Assembly: GCA_003282145.1 (NCBI GenBank)
Contig: QBZZ01000021.1
Span: 1-38,058, forward strand
Length of the DNA: 38,058 nt
Source: SAR116 cluster bacterium AG-337-N21
Lineage (GTDB): Bacteria > Pseudomonadota > Alphaproteobacteria > Puniceispirillales > Marisalimonadaceae
Direction: 5' to 3'
In this document: piece after piece, positions 8,101 through 16,425 of the stretch
Layout of the letters: each line of letters opens with the position of its first letter
Numbering within the stretch: position 1 is the first letter of the stretch
Made by a program: the position numbers and the translations under genes
The notes under the pieces: model-generated
The model's input: only the letters and a program-made list of their open reading frames with translations
Database searches by the model: none
Told to the model about the DNA's origin: nothing

Positions 8101-8526
8101 TTACCAATCATAAATATAATCAGGTAAGTTTTTAACTTTTATATTTTTTTCATTAGTTACTCTATTTTTTACACTATTTCCACTCTTTACGATTTCATCT
8201 TCATTTCCAGATATAAGAGGATGCCATTTCGGTAATTTTTTTCCTTGATCGATAAGCTTGTATGCGCATGTTTCAGGCATCCATTTCAGGTTTTTTAAAT
8301 TTTCTGAAGATAAAACTATACAATCTGGTATTATTGATTTTCTATTATTATAGTCTTTGCATAATGCAGTTTTTTCACATAACAATTTGCATGATACATT
8401 TGTATAATAAATATCCTGAGTGTCAAAATCTTCCAGTTTTATCACACAACATTTACCACATTTATCACATAATGACTCCCACTCACTTGATGTCATATCT
8501 TTTAATTTTTTTGTTTCCCAAAACAT
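8101..8526 (-). CDS. UPF0260 (YcgN-type) cysteine-cluster protein
   Basis: 141 residues, the usual size of UPF0260/YcgN. The N-terminus carries FWETKKLKDMTSSEWESLCDK-type sequence running into a CDKCGKCC cluster. More paired cysteines (SCKLLC, ALCKDY, IPDCIVL, ETCAYK) and WHPLISG follow, all family hallmarks. The cysteines probably bind metal, possibly zinc or an Fe-S cluster (YkgJ-like domain); the cellular function is unknown. It is the first gene of the five-gene minus-strand run and is divergent from mnmC across a 76-base spacer that must hold both promoters. Confidence 0.9.
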   Translation of the reverse strand: MFWETKKLKDMTSSEWESLCDKCGKCCVIKLEDFDTQDIYYTNVSCKLLCEKTALCKDYNNRKSIIPDCIVLSSENLKNLKWMPETCAYKLIDQGKKLPKWHPLISGNEDEIVKSGNSVKNRVTNEKNIKVKNLPDYIYDW

Positions 8527-8602
8527 ATATTATCAAAAATCTCTAGCTTATATAGTGTATAAACTGTTTTAATAAATTTTTATTCATTTATAAAGATCTA
8601 AA

Positions 8603-10408
8603 ATGAAAAATAACTTAATAAATCCTAAATTTTCAATTTCATCTAAATTAGGAATTTATTCAAAATCGTATAATGATATATATTTTGATAAATTGAATGG
8701 ACCAAAAGAGACTGAGCATGTTTATCTCAACACAAACAATTTATCCAAAAAATTTAAAAATAAACAAAAATTTGTCATTGCTGAGATAGGTTTTGGTACA
8801 GGTTTAAATTTTCTTTTAACTTGGAAATTGTGGAAAGAAAATAGAAAAACTAATGGATCTTTAACATATATAAGTTTTGAAAATGCTCCTCTGTCTAAAA
8901 AAGATATTGAAAGAGTATACAAAAAATTCAAAAAATTGGATGGATATTCAAGTTTGCTTTTAAAAAATATTCCCGAAAGATGTAAATCAACTCATAGAAT
9001 TTTTATAAAAGATGATAATATAAATTTAATTTTAATTTATGACGATATTACTTCTTTAATCAATTTTAATTTTAAGGCAGATACTTGGTTTTTAGACGGT
9101 TTTTCTCCAAAAAAAAATCCATTGGTGTGGACTGATAAACTTTTTAAACAACTTTATAATTTTACTAATTTAGATGGATCTTTAAGTACATTTTCTGTTG
9201 CAGGTAATATCAGAAGAGGTTTATTAAATGCTGGTTTTAAAGTTTCAAAAGTTAGTGGGCACGGTAAGAAAAAAGAAATTTCTTATGCTGTTAAAAAGAT
9301 CCCAATTAGTATTAAACAATATAATTTTAGTTGTGAAAAAAATATAGATCCAGTCGCAATAATTGGGTCAGGTATCTCTGGTGCTTCGATAGCTTATGCT
9401 TTAAGGAAAAGAAACATTGAGTGTTTTATAATTGATAAGTCTTATAAAATTGCTAATGGAGCAAGTGGAAATAAATTAGCTCTACAAATGCCAAAATTAA
9501 CTATGGATGATTCTCCTTATGGTTTGTTATCACTTGAAGCTTTTCTATATTCAAGGAAAATTGCAAAAAATTTAAATGCAATCCCAACATCAGATGGTCT
9601 TGTCCTAATCCCTTCTAGATACAGAGATATAATTAAATTTAAAAAACTATTAGAAAATAATTGGCCCTTAAACTTGCTTAATAATAACTATAACAAACTT
9701 AATTTTTTAAAATTTATTAATCATATCTATATGAAATCTAGTGGTATAGTAGATAATAGTAAATTCATTCAAAATCTTTTAAAAGATGTAGAATTTATAT
9801 CGAAATTTGATGTTAAAAAAATATTTTCAAAGGATGGTTTTAATATTATTGTTGATAAATTTGGTAACAGATTGAAAGCGAAAACAGTAATTTGGGCCAA
9901 TGGATTTGAGATGACTAACCTTAGTCAAAATTTACCAATAAACCCAATTTCAGGCCAGGTTACCTATTTAAAAGCAAATGAGTTAAGTTCAAATTTAAAA
10001 ATCAATTTTAGCTACGGTCATCATTTCTCCCAAGCTTTTAAGGGGTATCACCAAATAGGAGCTTCATTTAATAGAAATGCCAATACATATTTTAGAGAAA
10101 TTGACCAAAATGCTAATATAAACTCCATCCCAAAATTTTTAAAAAAAAATATTTTTTATAATATTACTGAAAGTGGCCACAGAGTAAGTGTAAGAGCGAG
10201 TACTAAAGATAGAATGCCATTTTTTGGTGATTTAAGCTCGTTAACAGGTAAAAAATCAAATAATATATACATTTTAGGTGGGATGGGTGCTTGGGGATTT
10301 GTTTATGCGCCATTTTACGCAGAACTTTTGGTAACCAAAATCATAAATGACCAACAAGTAATTAATAGCAAACTTGAGAAACTATTAACGATTGAAAGAT
10401 TACTGTAA
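8603..10408 (+). CDS. mnmC: Bifunctional tRNA mnm5(s2)U biosynthesis protein MnmC
   Basis: Two-domain enzyme finishing the wobble uridine modification mnm5s2U34. The C-terminal FAD domain removes the carboxymethyl group of cmnm5, and the N-terminal SAM domain methylates the resulting amine. At 601 residues it is slightly shorter than E. coli MnmC (~670). N-terminal domain: AEIGFGTGLNFLLTW (SAM loop, about residues 55-70) and TWFLDGFSPKKNPLVW (DUF752 hallmark). FAD domain: VAIIGSGISGASIAYAL near residue 250, SGQVTY, and GGMGAWGFVYAP at the end. Both activities appear intact. Its stop codon directly abuts the stop of the convergent amidohydrolase gene, with no bases between. Confidence 0.96.
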   Translation: MKNNLINPKFSISSKLGIYSKSYNDIYFDKLNGPKETEHVYLNTNNLSKKFKNKQKFVIAEIGFGTGLNFLLTWKLWKENRKTNGSLTYISFENAPLSKKDIERVYKKFKKLDGYSSLLLKNIPERCKSTHRIFIKDDNINLILIYDDITSLINFNFKADTWFLDGFSPKKNPLVWTDKLFKQLYNFTNLDGSLSTFSVAGNIRRGLLNAGFKVSKVSGHGKKKEISYAVKKIPISIKQYNFSCEKNIDPVAIIGSGISGASIAYALRKRNIECFIIDKSYKIANGASGNKLALQMPKLTMDDSPYGLLSLEAFLYSRKIAKNLNAIPTSDGLVLIPSRYRDIIKFKKLLENNWPLNLLNNNYNKLNFLKFINHIYMKSSGIVDNSKFIQNLLKDVEFISKFDVKKIFSKDGFNIIVDKFGNRLKAKTVIWANGFEMTNLSQNLPINPISGQVTYLKANELSSNLKINFSYGHHFSQAFKGYHQIGASFNRNANTYFREIDQNANINSIPKFLKKNIFYNITESGHRVSVRASTKDRMPFFGDLSSLTGKKSNNIYILGGMGAWGFVYAPFYAELLVTKIINDQQVINSKLEKLLTIERLL

Positions 10409-11236
10409 TTACTCAGCAGCATATTTTGTGTAAAGATTAAAATTTTCAAAAGTTTTTTTAAAGATTTTTTGCAATGGCTTTAAATTACTTATTAAAAGCT
10501 TTTCTTCATTCATATATAACGATCTATTAACTTCTATTTGAATAGTCTCAACGCCTTTTGTTGGATTACCGTAGTTTCTAGTAATAAACCCACCTGCATA
10601 AGGATTATTTAATTGAACGATTAAACCATTATTTTCAAAATTCTTCCGCATATGATCTATTAATTTATTCGAAGAGCTTCTTCCATGATTATTTCCTAAA
10701 ACAATATCTGGTTTTTTCTTAAACCGTTTTAGAGCATTGGATGGCATGGTATGTAAATCAAAATGATAACAAACCCCAAATATACTTAATAATTTATTTA
10801 TTTGATTTGATAAAATTTTATGAAAAGGATCATAAAAATTTTCTAAAATAAAATTAGCATATGAAACTGGTAATTTATTCTTAAATATATTTTCACTTAA
10901 AATAATTTTTGGGAAAACACCTAGGCCAAATGAAATCATTTTTTTTTCATCTATTTGTTGACTGTTTACCCTATTAATAAACATATCGTTATCTATAGCA
11001 TTTCTAGATCTATTTAAGTCTACAACTACCCTAGAGCATTTGGCTATAATAACATCTGCACTTTCAAAATCCATTAAATCTAATATTCTATTAGATTGAA
11101 AATCTTCAATTTTTCTAACTTTATTTAATTTTAATTTTAAGTTTTGTATAAAAATATTAGGATAAAAATCTCCAGCATGTGGAACAGTTAATAATACTGG
11201 GTTTTTGGGATTAGTCCTAATAAATTTATCTAGCAT
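10409..11236 (-). CDS. N-formylglutamate amidohydrolase family protein
   Basis: 275 residues, the typical length for HutG-like N-formylglutamate amidohydrolases, zinc enzymes hydrolysing N-formyl-L-glutamate in histidine breakdown. Seen: VLLTVPHAGDFYP at the N-terminus (HSG/HAG motif), RVVVDLNRSRNAID, HFDLHTMPS (metal and catalytic His/Asp), DIVLGNNHGRS and ETIQIEVNRSLYM. No other hut genes are nearby, so the in vivo substrate could be another N-acyl amino acid. ATG 11234-11236 is the only sensible start. Its upstream spacer is shared with the divergent aminotransferase gene. Confidence 0.88.
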   Translation of the reverse strand: MLDKFIRTNPKNPVLLTVPHAGDFYPNIFIQNLKLKLNKVRKIEDFQSNRILDLMDFESADVIIAKCSRVVVDLNRSRNAIDNDMFINRVNSQQIDEKKMISFGLGVFPKIILSENIFKNKLPVSYANFILENFYDPFHKILSNQINKLLSIFGVCYHFDLHTMPSNALKRFKKKPDIVLGNNHGRSSSNKLIDHMRKNFENNGLIVQLNNPYAGGFITRNYGNPTKGVETIQIEVNRSLYMNEEKLLISNLKPLQKIFKKTFENFNLYTKYAAE

Positions 11237-11340
11237 AGTAATTTCTAAATCAATATAATTTGTTTTTATTTATCAATTAAATATATTTACATTATATTAA
11301 TTTATTTTAAAAACTAATTAATAATTATTGAAAGTTTAAT

Positions 11341-12558
11341 ATGAGACATTTTAACATCCCAGATCCGTTACTTGATTCAACCAGACAAATGTTTAAAGAT
11401 TTAGAAAATGATGCAAGAGACACAAAAATTGACTTGGGTATTGGAATTTATAGGAATGAAAAAGGTGAGGCTCCAGTTTTTAAAGCTGTAAAAAAAGCTG
11501 AAGGTATTTTGTATCAAAATGAAAAGTCAAAATCGTATAAAACTCCTGTAGGAAATAGTGAATATTGTAAAAATATTTTACATCTAGTTCTTGGTAAAGA
11601 TATTCTTTCTGAACGAAAAGACAAAGTTGGCGCTATACAAATACCAGGTGCTGGTTCTGGATTACGTATTGCAGGTGAATTGATAAAAAATAATGTGCGA
11701 AATAAACTTATATCTATTCCTGATCCTACTTGGGGACAACAGCCATTCATGTTTAAAAAAGCTGGATTGAAAATTTCCATACATACTTATTATAATGAAC
11801 AAAATAATTTCTTAGATTTTGACAATATGATTAATGACTTGAATAAACTTAAATCAGGAGATTCATTGTTATTACATGGATGTTGTCATAATCCAACTGG
11901 TGCAGATTTATCTTTAGAACAATGGGAACAAGTTGCCAATATTTGTCTTAAAAAGGGGATATTACCATTTATTGATTTAGTCTATCAAGGATTAGGGAAG
12001 GATATAATAGATGATGTTCTTGGAATTAGAAAATTAGTCCAAATAGTACCAGAAGTAATTATTACAGTTTCTTCAAGTAAAACATTTGGTGTATATAGAG
12101 ATCGATGTGGAATGATTGCGGTTATAACTGATGTTGATAAAGTTAAAAGCAAATCTTTAGAAACTATGTTAAGTGAGATAGCGCGAGAGCTTTATTTTCA
12201 TCCACCTGATCATGCTGCAGAAATAATTAATACCTTATTAAAAGATGAAGTTTTAAAAAAAAATTGGCTTTCAGAAATTAGAGCAATGCAGAACAGAATT
12301 GTGTCTCTGAGACATAAACTTGCAAATTCTTTACAAGAAAAGCAACAAACAGATTATTTTAGTTTTTTAAAAGTACAAAATGGTATGTTTTCTCTTTTAC
12401 CTATATCCCGTGAAGGTATAATGATCTTGAGAAAAGAAAATGGAATATACCTTATGCCTGATGGTCGTGTGAATATTGCTTCTTTGCCTGAAAATAAAAT
12501 AGAATTTATTTCATCTAAAATATGTTCTCTTAAGGAATTTCGGGCCAAAGGAGTTTAA
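11341..12558 (+). CDS. Aspartate/aromatic aminotransferase (class I PLP enzyme)
   Basis: PLP-dependent transaminase of the AspC/TyrB subgroup (type Ia), 405 residues. It starts HFNIPDPLLDSTRQMF; then IDLGIGIYRNE, HNPTG at 183-187, Asp212 and Tyr215 contacting PLP, Lys247 in SSSKTFG (Schiff-base lysine), and VYRDRCG with the phosphate-binding Arg. This matches the SNSKNFGLYNERVG block of AspC with changes. It transfers amino groups between aspartate or aromatic amino acids and 2-oxoglutarate; the exact preference is not predictable. It is tightly linked to the thioesterase gene one base downstream, suggesting one transcript. Confidence 0.92.
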   Translation: MRHFNIPDPLLDSTRQMFKDLENDARDTKIDLGIGIYRNEKGEAPVFKAVKKAEGILYQNEKSKSYKTPVGNSEYCKNILHLVLGKDILSERKDKVGAIQIPGAGSGLRIAGELIKNNVRNKLISIPDPTWGQQPFMFKKAGLKISIHTYYNEQNNFLDFDNMINDLNKLKSGDSLLLHGCCHNPTGADLSLEQWEQVANICLKKGILPFIDLVYQGLGKDIIDDVLGIRKLVQIVPEVIITVSSSKTFGVYRDRCGMIAVITDVDKVKSKSLETMLSEIARELYFHPPDHAAEIINTLLKDEVLKKNWLSEIRAMQNRIVSLRHKLANSLQEKQQTDYFSFLKVQNGMFSLLPISREGIMILRKENGIYLMPDGRVNIASLPENKIEFISSKICSLKEFRAKGV

Positions 12559-12559
12559 A

Positions 12560-12997
12560 TTGAAAAAAAAACCCTCAAATAGAAGTGAATATAATTTTTT
12601 TTGCAAAATAAGCACAAGGTGGAATGATAATGATATTTATGGCCATATGAATAATATTGTTTATTACGCATTATTTGATACTGCAGTTAATAAATGGCTT
12701 ATTCAAAACAATTTGATTGATATAAAAAATGGTAAAAATATCGGTTTAATTGTTCAATCAGGCTGCAATTATTTTTCTTCTTTTCAATATCCTGAAGATA
12801 TTGATGCCGGGATAAGAGTAACCAAAATTGGAACTAGTTCGGTAAGGTATGAAGTAGGTTTATTTCATAAAAAAGATGAAATTTCTTCTGCGGATGGTTT
12901 TTTTGTACATGTATATGTAGATAGAGTAAAAAATACTCCAATACCTCTAAATTATGATTTTAAAAAAACATTAGACACTATATTTGTAGAACTATAA
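12560..12997 (+). CDS. Hotdog-fold acyl-CoA thioesterase (4HBT family)
   Basis: 145 residues, single hotdog domain. The signature TRWNDNDIYGHMNNIVYYALFD contains the catalytic Asp and the helix-capping residues of YbgC/4HBT thioesterases. It hydrolyses an acyl-CoA or acyl-ACP thioester in the cytosol; the chain is unknown. The start is TTG at 12560, one base after the aminotransferase stop. A strong AAAGGAG site at 12547-12553 with six bases of spacing supports this start, and no ATG lies in frame nearby. It converges on the cyclophilin-like gene with only two bases between their stop codons. Confidence 0.88.
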   Translation: MKKKPSNRSEYNFFCKISTRWNDNDIYGHMNNIVYYALFDTAVNKWLIQNNLIDIKNGKNIGLIVQSGCNYFSSFQYPEDIDAGIRVTKIGTSSVRYEVGLFHKKDEISSADGFFVHVYVDRVKNTPIPLNYDFKKTLDTIFVEL

Positions 12998-12999
12998 AT

Positions 13000-13371
13000 T
13001 TAAATTTTTTCTAAAATAACTATCTCATTTTCTTTTATATTTTCGATGTAACTTTTATCAAATTTGCAGTCTGCCCATATATTGCAAGGTGAGATTAGTC
13101 TTATTTCGTTACCTTTGGAAATTGGAGTTTTTCCATATCCTATGGCTATAGAAGATCCACTATTCCAAAAAGCAATTTCACCAATATTTACAACTGATTT
13201 AGCGTTTTTTTCTAATTCAATGCTTAATCCAGTTTCAAAATAAATTTCTTCTCCCCATTTCTGTATTTTTGATTTTAGTGGTAATGAATTATAAATTATG
13301 TCAGCAGTTAAAGTATCTCTTAACTCGAAAACTAATTCTTTTCCCTTACATTTCAAAATAACTTTTCGCAT
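13000..13371 (-). CDS. Cyclophilin-like fold protein (TM1367/DUF369 type)
   Basis: 123 residues with the pattern of the small cyclophilin-like family: an N-terminal beta hairpin MRKVILKCKGKELVFEL, TADIIYNSLPLKSKIQKWGEEIYFETG, then GEIAFWNSGSSIAIGYGKTPIS and a closing strand. These proteins share the cyclophilin barrel but lack the peptidyl-prolyl isomerase active site, and their function is unknown. Here it is a single gene between the thioesterase and tRNA-Val, with its promoter probably in the 71-base spacer before the tRNA. The family is clear from the block order; no role can be given. Confidence 0.82.
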   Translation of the reverse strand: MRKVILKCKGKELVFELRDTLTADIIYNSLPLKSKIQKWGEEIYFETGLSIELEKNAKSVVNIGEIAFWNSGSSIAIGYGKTPISKGNEIRLISPCNIWADCKFDKSYIENIKENEIVILEKI

Positions 13372-13442
13372 TATTATTTAACTTTACATTTTATCTTTTA
13401 ACATTATTTATATTAGTAACATATATTGAATAATTTGATAAT

Positions 13443-13517
13443 GGGACTATAGCTCAGCGGGAGAGCACTTCGTTGACATCGAAGGGGTCACTGGTTCAAT
13501 CCCAGTTAGTCCCACCA
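13443..13517 (+). tRNA. tRNA-Val (anticodon GAC)
   Basis: GGGACTA (13443-13449) pairs perfectly with TAGTCCC (13507-13513). The D arm is GCTC...GAGC. The anticodon stem CTTCG/CGAAG encloses TTGACAT, giving anticodon GAC. The T arm is ACTGG TTCAATC CCAGT, the discriminator is A and CCA is encoded (13515-13517). Degenerate copies of its 3' half occur near 18.65 kb and 21.3 kb, so this gene looks like the left edge of an accessory region. Confidence 0.97.
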
Positions 13518-13578
13518 TTTCCTCTAAAAATTAAATATCTTTAAAATTAACTTGAACTAATTAAAGTATTTAATTGAT

Positions 13579-14373
13579 TTAATATTTTACGACTTTCCCC
13601 CAAAGGAATTGTGAGGGACCATAACCAATTCTTGCATCTTCCATTTTCAAGAGACGTGAATAATCGATCATCATATTAATATTTGGGCCATAAATTTCTA
13701 TATATTTACAAAAAACATCTTGATCATCTGCTTCAACCATAAATTGTGATAATTTTAGAGGGCTAATAATCCTATCAATAATATTCCATCTGTAATTTTC
13801 TCTATTCATGTTTTCGGTCAAGCCTTCAGATTCTAATAAGATTTTCCATGAGCCAGCATCTAGAAACTTTTTTGATTGATTAATTAACTTATGAACAAAT
13901 ATAGATTCTTCATTTACTTCGGAGCGAGCAAATGCTACACCGATTTCATTAAGAACTTTAATACCTTTCTTAGAAACTTTTTCAATTAATGTACAAACAT
14001 CGTCATCATCAATTGATCGCGCAATACTTGATATTTCAATTATATCAATACCTAAATCTTGACATTTATTTATATAATCATCAACTGCTTTTCTACCAGC
14101 CATTAAAGCAACGTCCATGACAGGATTGCCAATAGAAACCATAACATTGAATTTTTTACATGTAGTAATGAAATCAATTAAAGATTTTTCATTAATTTGA
14201 GCCGCTTGTTTTCCTGAAAGCTTTAATATGTCAATCATGTCCCCATATGCTTCAAGATAGTCTTCTATGGTTCTACCTACCAACACAGGTGATCTCACAT
14301 AGTTAATACCTGTTTCTCTTGGTTTTTTATCTCTTTTAATAAATGGAAGATAAGAAAATGGTTTTTTGGACAT
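13579..14373 (-). CDS. ComA-like protein 1 (phosphosulfolactate synthase family)
   Basis: 264-residue TIM-barrel protein that matches the ComA family block by block. PRETGINYV (18-26) fits the family's RGLTVV start. DMIDILKLSGKQA (45-57) fits DYIDFVKFGWGTS; IGNPVMDVALMAG, DIIEISSIARSI (110-121), KVLNEIG (139-145), LLESEG (179-184) and YGPNINM follow in order. ComA condenses sulfite with phosphoenolpyruvate in archaeal coenzyme M synthesis. Where I recall EVGKK with catalytic Lys137 in the archaeal enzyme, this protein reads EIGVA, so the same chemistry is doubtful. AAAGGA upstream supports ATG 14371-14373. It lies 16 bases behind the TTT permease and is surely co-transcribed with it; a role in metabolising the imported compound is inferred. 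Confidence 0.75.
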   Translation of the reverse strand: MSKKPFSYLPFIKRDKKPRETGINYVRSPVLVGRTIEDYLEAYGDMIDILKLSGKQAAQINEKSLIDFITTCKKFNVMVSIGNPVMDVALMAGRKAVDDYINKCQDLGIDIIEISSIARSIDDDDVCTLIEKVSKKGIKVLNEIGVAFARSEVNEESIFVHKLINQSKKFLDAGSWKILLESEGLTENMNRENYRWNIIDRIISPLKLSQFMVEADDQDVFCKYIEIYGPNINMMIDYSRLLKMEDARIGYGPSQFLWGKVVKY

Positions 14374-14389
14374 AATATTCCTTTAAATT

Positions 14390-16375
14390 TTAGTTTAATT
14401 CGCCGCCTAACCACCATGGCATATCTATCAACGAACCAATTAGACCATTAGGAAATTGGAGTGTCAACATATGCGATAGAAACCAAAGTACTACTAATAA
14501 TACAAAAGAAATTATAATTGAGATTTTATAATCTCGTTTATCATGAAAAATAATAAAAGTATTAATAAAAATAACAGACGCTATTGGAAAACCTACAATA
14601 AAATTCATTATTAAGTAACCTATAAAGCTTAGGTAATAGAAAAATTGATTATTAAAGCCACTATTTTGTTCATAAATATTTATATTTACAAATTTAACAA
14701 TCGAATATTTTAATAAACGATGTTTATTATAATCAATAATCTTTACAAAAAATATAACCATCAAAAGTATTATTGAAATAAAACATAGACTAACAGGATA
14801 TAAACTTGCCCTATAATCCAAAGACGATATTACTGAAATCATCAACAACGGTAAAATTAGTAAAATTAATACGTAGTAAATTTGACTTTTTTTATTTTTC
14901 AAGGCACTTGCACTATAATTTTGTTTAAATTTTTGCCTTAAAAGTAATAATATGGTTCCAAAACATAAAACTATAAGAATAATTGATACTGGTCTTGTAA
15001 GAAAAGTTAATCCATATACTGCTTGTGTCTGATAACTAAGTAATTCAACTTTAGTAGAAAGAAAGAAACCTATTAATAAAGCAGGTCTAGACCACCCAAA
15101 TGCCTTAAAAGTTATTCCAATTAGCCCAAAACCAAGCAATCCAATAAAATCATACCAATCTCTATTGATATTAAATGTGGCAAAAAATATTAAAACAATC
15201 ATTACAGGTGCAAGTATGTAATATCTCACCAGTGTTAATTTAGAAATATGTGATGCAAATCCGATGCACAATCCAGCACCTAGTATATTAGCAATTGCCA
15301 AAGACCAAATCATGAGGTAAGTAAGATCTAAGTGAGTGGTTACCATTTCTAAACCTGGTTCAATACCAATCAAAATAAAGCCACCTAGGAGTAAAACCTT
15401 ATTTCCAGAACCGGGTATACCAAATAGCAATGTAGGAATTAAAGCACCTCCTTCTTTAGCATTGTTTGCAGATTCTGGTGCTATTACACCTCTTATATCT
15501 CCTTTTCCTATGTCTGAATTATCCTTTAATGTTTGTTTTAAATGACTGTATGCAATCCAATCAACAACTGTTCCACCTAACCCTGGTAGTGCTCCAACAA
15601 TACAACCAATTGAAGAACAACGAAGTACAAGAAACCAATTTTTAAAAACGTCTTTGATACCTCTAAACCAACCTTTTTCATTTTTTAATGCTTTTGCTAT
15701 TGCTCCTTTAGAATCAAGAAGCCCAACAATTTCTGGCAAGGCAAATAAACCTAAACCAACAATTACAATTGGAACTCCCTCAACTAAATAAAGAGTGCCA
15801 AATGTAAATCTTAGATCACCTGTAATGGGAGCTGAACCAATAGAACCAATAATTAAACCTAAAATACACGCAGTAATACCCTTAATAAAATTTTCGCCAG
15901 TTAAAGCGCCAACCATTAGAAGGGCAAGAATAATAAGTAAAAATTGTTCTCCAAATCCAAAGGCCATTATAATTGGTATGGCATAATAAATAGAAATAGA
16001 TAATATAAATGCTCCAAAAACACCTCCCATCAGAGAGGAACAAAAGGCAGCACTTAAAGCTCTTGCAGCCATTCCTTTTTTGGATAAAGGGAAGCCATCC
16101 ATTACAGTCGCTTGAGAACCAGCAGTACCTGGTATCCCCATTAAAACTGCTGGAAATGTATCTGAAGTAGTAGTAGGTGCTAAAACACCTATCATCATTG
16201 CTAATGCATAAGATGGTTCTAGACTATACACAAAAGGCAATACAAGTGCTAATCCGGAAGTTCCTCCTAAACCTGGTAATATGCCAACTACAAGACCTAG
16301 CAAAGTGCCGCTAAATAAAAATAAAAGGTGTGTTAATTCAAATAATTGAAAAAAAGCAGAGACAAATTGTTCCAT
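14390..16375 (-). CDS. TTT-family permease: TctA fused to a TctB-like domain
   Basis: 661 residues, against ~500 for TctA alone. Residues 1 to about 500 are TctA: the GILPGLGGTSGLA repeat half, TTTSDTFPAVLMGIPGTAGSQA, then the second half GALPGLGGTVVDW and TLLFGIPGSGNKVLLLGG. The ~160 extra C-terminal residues hold about four hydrophobic spans with little motif content, as expected of the small subunit TctB, which has no separate gene here. It sits in the inner membrane and imports a small carboxylate using the ion gradient, with TctC supplying ligand from the periplasm. It follows the TctC gene across a hairpin-bearing spacer and precedes ComA-like 1 by 16 bases. Family members import citrate, tartrate, sulfolactate and other acids, so the substrate is open. 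Confidence 0.9.
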   Translation of the reverse strand: MEQFVSAFFQLFELTHLLFLFSGTLLGLVVGILPGLGGTSGLALVLPFVYSLEPSYALAMMIGVLAPTTTSDTFPAVLMGIPGTAGSQATVMDGFPLSKKGMAARALSAAFCSSLMGGVFGAFILSISIYYAIPIIMAFGFGEQFLLIILALLMVGALTGENFIKGITACILGLIIGSIGSAPITGDLRFTFGTLYLVEGVPIVIVGLGLFALPEIVGLLDSKGAIAKALKNEKGWFRGIKDVFKNWFLVLRCSSIGCIVGALPGLGGTVVDWIAYSHLKQTLKDNSDIGKGDIRGVIAPESANNAKEGGALIPTLLFGIPGSGNKVLLLGGFILIGIEPGLEMVTTHLDLTYLMIWSLAIANILGAGLCIGFASHISKLTLVRYYILAPVMIVLIFFATFNINRDWYDFIGLLGFGLIGITFKAFGWSRPALLIGFFLSTKVELLSYQTQAVYGLTFLTRPVSIILIVLCFGTILLLLRQKFKQNYSASALKNKKSQIYYVLILLILPLLMISVISSLDYRASLYPVSLCFISIILLMVIFFVKIIDYNKHRLLKYSIVKFVNINIYEQNSGFNNQFFYYLSFIGYLIMNFIVGFPIASVIFINTFIIFHDKRDYKISIIISFVLLVVLWFLSHMLTLQFPNGLIGSLIDMPWWLGGELN

Positions 16376-16390
16376 ATAAAAACATTCATT

Positions 16391-16414
16391 AACTGCCGTT
16401 TATAAACGGCAGTT
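16391..16414 (-). promoter_or_regulatory. Stem-loop between TctC and TctA genes
   Basis: A perfect 24-base palindrome lies in the 50-base spacer: a 10-base-pair stem from 16391-16400 and 16405-16414 with a TATA loop. In the direction of the transcript only a short T run follows at a distance. It looks more like an mRNA-stabilising or partial termination element, as often found after a binding-protein gene, than a full terminator. It would let the cell make more TctC than permease. Confidence 0.75.
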
Positions 16415-16425
16415 ATTTTTAAAAC

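Noticed and set aside
15336-15986. Open frames antisense to the TctA gene
   Set aside because: They mirror a long conserved membrane protein and show no family motifs or ribosome sites.
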